Of a DNA stretch of 56,743 nucleotides, positions 53,784 through 56,743 are shown piece by piece (the first letter of the stretch is position 1; each line of letters begins with the position of its first letter). The stretch lies in NCBI RefSeq assembly GCF_001447195.1, contig NZ_LFRI01000145.1, positions 1-56,743 on the forward strand, in the 5' to 3' direction. The notes below the pieces were generated by a model, which had not been told where the DNA came from, ran no database searches, and was given only the letters and a program-made list of their open reading frames with translations. Position numbers and translations under genes: made by a program. This DNA comes from Aquabacterium parvum (GTDB lineage: Bacteria > Pseudomonadota > Gammaproteobacteria > Burkholderiales > Burkholderiaceae_C).

Positions 53784-54812
53784 ATGGCAGAACTAGACGC
53801 AGAGAAGCTAAAGGAGAACGCGCTAACATCGATTCGCCTTGGCATTGAGGATTTCCAGCGCACCAAGCAGACGAAGGAACAGGGAGGCGATCCGGCCCGT
53901 GCCCTTTCAGCCGTTCGGAACCTGTTCGCAGGCATCCTGCTTCTGTTCAAGTACAAGATCGCGGTTTCGGTCGATGATCCTGACGATGCGCCTGCCTTGA
54001 TCTTCAACCCTCCAGAAGTCATGCCGCAAGCTGACGGCAATGGTGGCGTCGAGTGGAAGCCCGTTGGGAAGTTCAGAAAGACCACCATCGATGTCGCGAC
54101 CATCAAGAAGCGCTTCGAGGGGTTCAATATTGAAGTCGACTGGCAGGCCATCGAAAAGATGCAGGAGTGCCGCAATCACCTGGAGCACTTGCACCCTGCC
54201 AATACGCTGGGCGAGGTGGCGGGCTTCGTTGCCGACCTGTTCCCTGTTCTGGGCGAGTTCATTCAGACGCAACTGAACGAGCAGCCCGCCGAGTTGCTAG
54301 CCACTGCATGGCCCGTCATGCTCGCGCATCACGAATTCTTCACCAACACCATGGCGTCATGTGCGGCTGCGTGGGACGACGCTGGTGTCCCTGAGTTGAT
54401 GCGGCCGTGGCTAGGTCAGTGCCAGTGTGAGGAATGCGGCTCTTCCCTGCTCCGTCCCAGCCAAGACGACATCGAGGACGGGGCCAGCGTTGAGCGCCAG
54501 GATAAGTCGTTCAAATACGGCTGTGTAGCCTGCGGCCACTCGGACGTGATTGCTCCGCTGATGATCAAGGCACTCAACGACGCCTACGACTATGACCCAC
54601 GCGATGGAGGCGAGCCCGGTGTCGAGGACTGCAATGGTTGTGATCGCTCAACCTTTCTCATCCAGGAGCAGCATTGCCTATGGTGCGGAGCTGAACTCGA
54701 CTACAAGGAATGCTCAGTCTGTGAAGAAGCGCTAGGGCAAGGTGACCAGGACAACGGTGGCGTTTGCGGCTACCACGCACATGTCTTCGAAAAAATGATG
54801 CGAGACGACTAG
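53784..54812 (+). CDS. HEPN-motif protein with C-terminal zinc-binding cysteine pairs (candidate defence RNase)
   Basis: A 342-residue protein starting ATG 53784. The N-terminal two thirds is helical and contains ECRNHLEHL at residues 128-136: Arg130-Asn131-x3-His135 is the RNxxxH catalytic motif of HEPN ribonucleases. The C-terminal third has many Cys pairs: Cys215/218, 247/250, 283/286, 298/301 and 310/313, fitting two to three zinc ribbons. HEPN proteins often act as toxins, CRISPR-linked RNases or abortive-infection proteins. No antitoxin partner is adjacent. The zinc part may sense nucleic acid or a phage protein. Function is inferred from motif and location. Confidence 0.6.
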   Translation: MAELDAEKLKENALTSIRLGIEDFQRTKQTKEQGGDPARALSAVRNLFAGILLLFKYKIAVSVDDPDDAPALIFNPPEVMPQADGNGGVEWKPVGKFRKTTIDVATIKKRFEGFNIEVDWQAIEKMQECRNHLEHLHPANTLGEVAGFVADLFPVLGEFIQTQLNEQPAELLATAWPVMLAHHEFFTNTMASCAAAWDDAGVPELMRPWLGQCQCEECGSSLLRPSQDDIEDGASVERQDKSFKYGCVACGHSDVIAPLMIKALNDAYDYDPRDGGEPGVEDCNGCDRSTFLIQEQHCLWCGAELDYKECSVCEEALGQGDQDNGGVCGYHAHVFEKMMRDD

Positions 54813-55389
54813 GTTCGCTCAAGAAGTCGAACTGACAGACCTGTCACTGAACTGCTCTGGTTTATCGAGACAGCAATTCTGGAAGACGGCGAGATGCAGG
54901 TCTTGGCGGGGTCGCGGTTCGAATTCCACCGAGGCCGATGACCGCTTGGGTATCAAGCAGTGAAATTGCGCTCGCCGGCGGCCACCGGCAGCAACCGCTG
55001 CAGGGCTGCCGCCTGCCGTGCAAGGACAGTTAAAGGCTGGTCAGAGTCATTCGCGGACCATCGCCTGAACGACTGCACCTACGAACACCGGTCCTTGCAA
55101 GGCACTGGCCGTAACCGACGACCGCGTCCCAGAACTTGTCACTGCGGGCGCGCGGCGCCCTTCTTCGAGCAGCCACAGACACAGCGCGACCCCGGTTGAA
55201 CGCTGACAGCATCCCGTATCTGCTTTTAGTTCTCGCGCCCTCGCCGTCGCAGTGGGATGTTCAGCCTCTTTAGGAAGTCGGACCAGAAGTCATCAGAAGA
55301 ATGCACGGATTCATGGCGCCGCACTAATTTGGTGCCGATGAATGGCACCACGCTTGCTATTTCTGTGCAGATGGCATCTGGAGTTTGCA
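54813..55389. other. About 580 bases without a gene
   Basis: No supported coding frame. It holds degraded repeat-like sequence (54900-55200) and the promoter of the LysR gene. GGTTCGAATTCC at about 54914 looks like a tRNA T-loop by itself, but no tRNA folds around it. Confidence 0.4.
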
Positions 55390-56346
55390 GTGGTAATCAG
55401 TGACATAGACGTTCGCTTGTTGAGAGTCTTTCGAGCGGTGGTGGAAGCAGGCGGCTTTGCCAATGCCCAGTCCATCCTCAATGTTGGTTCCTCCACTATC
55501 AGTGCTCAAATGTCCCAGTTGGAAACCCGGCTTGGCTACGTCGTCTGTCATCGTGGCAGGGGCGGTTTCAAGCTCACTGACAAGGGCGAATCTCTATACC
55601 GCCTAGTGATTGAGTTTTTTCAATCCGTGCACAACTTCGAGATGCAGGCTGGGGAGTTGCGAGGGGGCATGACTGGCCAACTTCGCATTGGCTTCATTGA
55701 CAATATCGTCAGCGACCCCAACTCCCCGTTTCGAACAGCGGTAGAGCGGTTCCGACGGCAGCCTCACAACCAGGCTCGGCTACTGCTCGAGGTGCTGTCG
55801 CCTCAGGAGCTCGAACGCGGCTTACAAGAGCATCGCATTGACGTGGCTGTTGGCATCTTCTACAGCCGACTGCCACGCCTTAACTACGAGGCTCTGTACC
55901 TCCAGCGTGATGTGCTGGTCTGCCACCGTGACCACTCGCTGGCTAGGATCTCAGACGAAGGAGACCTTGCCGCAGCACTCCCGTTGAGTCACAAAGTGCT
56001 GCGCTCATTCCTGGGAACGCACGAGTTTCCATTTGCCAGTCCTGGTGGAGAGACCATGATTTCCAGCATCAGTCATATTGAGGCAGCGGCCCTGATGATC
56101 CTCACTGGAGACTGCATCGGGTTCCTGCCCAGGCACTATGCAAAGACATGGATAGATAGTGGTGAACTTGTCGAGTTGCTGCCCCATCAGCTATTCCGCG
56201 ACACGCAATTTTCGATAGCAATACGCGAAGACCAGATGCGTCCTCCGCCAGCACTTCATGCATTTCTGGGATGCTTGCGCGCCGCGAAGGTGCAGGATGT
56301 CAGCACCGAGTCGGTGCACTTCCAGAGAAGTTCGATGGGCATGTGA
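55390..56346 (+). CDS. LysR-family transcriptional regulator
   Basis: A 318-residue regulator if begun at GTG 55390 (VVISDIDVRLLRVF), which has TGGAG six bases before; ATG 55342 would add 16 residues. The winged HTH is residues 5-65 (FRAVVEAGGFANAQSILNVGSSTISAQMSQLE). The effector domain (about 95-300) reads GQLRIGFIDNIVSD and lacks obvious anomalies. Located 106 bases before the truncated ABC binding protein on the same strand, so it may regulate that transporter; LysR genes are more often divergent, so this is uncertain. Confidence 0.88.
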   Translation: MVISDIDVRLLRVFRAVVEAGGFANAQSILNVGSSTISAQMSQLETRLGYVVCHRGRGGFKLTDKGESLYRLVIEFFQSVHNFEMQAGELRGGMTGQLRIGFIDNIVSDPNSPFRTAVERFRRQPHNQARLLLEVLSPQELERGLQEHRIDVAVGIFYSRLPRLNYEALYLQRDVLVCHRDHSLARISDEGDLAAALPLSHKVLRSFLGTHEFPFASPGGETMISSISHIEAAALMILTGDCIGFLPRHYAKTWIDSGELVELLPHQLFRDTQFSIAIREDQMRPPPALHAFLGCLRAAKVQDVSTESVHFQRSSMGM

Positions 56347-56452
56347 GTTACTTCGATTGGCCGATATTTATCTGGTCAGTCTCAGTAGATAGAGTTACCT
56401 CCATGACGTGTCTCGATGCAATCGTGTCGAGCGTCTCGTAGAAGGACTCCCC

Positions 56453-56623
56453 ATGAAACGATTCGTGTTGGCGCTGGCATGCTCAGCCGCATTGAGCACT
56501 GGTGGCAACGTTTTCGCCGCCGACAAGACCCTCACCAAAATCAAGGCCGGTCACCTGGTTGCCATCGACATGGCCCCATTGTTCATCGCCAAAGAAAGTG
56601 GATGCTTCGTAAGCGGTCAATAG
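56453..56623 (+). pseudogene. ABC transporter substrate-binding protein, cut after 52 codons
   Basis: ATG 56453. A signal peptide (ALACSAALSTGGNVFA) and the opening KIKAGHLVAIDMAPLFIAKESGCF match NMT1-type or sulfonate-type binding proteins. After GCF the frame enters the IS and stops at 56623 (TAG 56621-56623). The remaining roughly 270 residues are missing. The transporter is probably inactive unless restored by excision. Confidence 0.75.
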
Positions 56624-56743
56624 ACTACGCCCCTTGCGGTTCCTGCTCAACCGTGATGGGCACGTTGTGCCGGTGATGGTCGAGCGAGAATCGCGGTTGT
56701 TGCCGCACCTTGCGTTCAATCGATGACCAACCCATTTGCCCCG
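56609..56743. mobile_element. End of an insertion sequence, IS66-like
   Basis: The coding frame of the binding protein is lost exactly at GTAAGCGG (56609-56616). IS66-family ends begin GTAAGCG, so I suggest that family; only one terminus is visible and the target duplication cannot be tested. Confidence 0.5.
56625..56743 (-). CDS. C-terminal fragment of an IS-encoded protein
   Basis: On the minus strand an open frame enters from the right edge and stops at 56625-56627, giving GQMGWSSIERKVRQQP followed by FSLDHHRHNVPITVEQEPQGA (about 38 residues in total). Its position a few bases from the IS end is right for a transposase or accessory protein C-terminus. I do not recognise the family. Confidence 0.4.
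   Translation of the reverse strand, partial: GQMGWSSIERKVRQQPRFSLDHHRHNVPITVEQEPQGA

Noticed and set aside
54905..54945. tRNA-like T-loop (GGTTCGAATTCC) as a possible tRNA or attachment site
   Set aside because: The flanking bases do not pair as a T-stem and no acceptor, D or anticodon arm can be placed.

Overview
The window is GC-rich, densely packed bacterial DNA, most likely from a Burkholderiales betaproteobacterium of the Aquabacterium/Ideonella/Rubrivivax/Leptothrix type. I infer this from four PEP-CTERM proteins, the gene set and the leader RNAs; I cannot fix the genus. No tRNA, rRNA or CRISPR array was seen. Both ends run into insertion sequences (an IS5-type element on the left, an IS66-like end on the right), as expected for a contig that stops at repeats.

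Core part (about 132-47,485). In order: a Kef-type antiporter with a flavodoxin; a chemotaxis receptor broken by a deletion; an AraC regulator facing a secreted protein, an AhpD-like protein and a glutamine amidotransferase; a purine locus (NMT1-type ABC transporter, 8-oxoguanine deaminase-like enzyme, Rieske oxygenase) with two xanthine/urate (NMT1-motif) riboswitches; PEP-CTERM and Tat-exported phospholipase C genes; a YbdL-type aminotransferase, a quinone oxidoreductase and a YegD-like Hsp70; an AraC regulator with a Baeyer-Villiger-type monooxygenase; CapA and UbiB/AarF-like proteins with a likely small RNA beside the latter; a four-gene acyl-CoA oxidation operon; a GDT1-family Mn transporter behind a yybP-ykoY Mn riboswitch, back to back with ybaL; a second monooxygenase; gph; trpE behind a leader with a short Trp-containing reading frame; a GEDEF/EAL phosphodiesterase; an acyltransferase and a PEP-CTERM protein.

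Accessory part (about 47,886 to the right end). The first six codons of what looks like trpG (MLLMID) are intact, but the reading frame then runs into foreign sequence with a tandem integrase-arm-like repeat and a P4-type integrase. I read this as the attL end of an integrative element inserted in the 5' end of trpG. The element carries a 46-residue small gene coupled to a 113-residue gene, a second tyrosine recombinase, a ParM/StbA-like actin with a coupled small partner, an unassigned protein with a HEPN RNase motif and many zinc-binding cysteine pairs (a defence candidate), a LysR regulator, and an ABC-transporter binding protein cut off by the right-hand IS. The remainder of trpG is not in the window.

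How the parts connect: the purine locus forms one regulatory story (import, deamination to urate, oxygenation, each end controlled by a purine-sensing RNA). The acyl-CoA operon and the two monooxygenases suggest use of ketones, alcohols and branched or short fatty acids. The Trp genes are scattered and at least one is interrupted.
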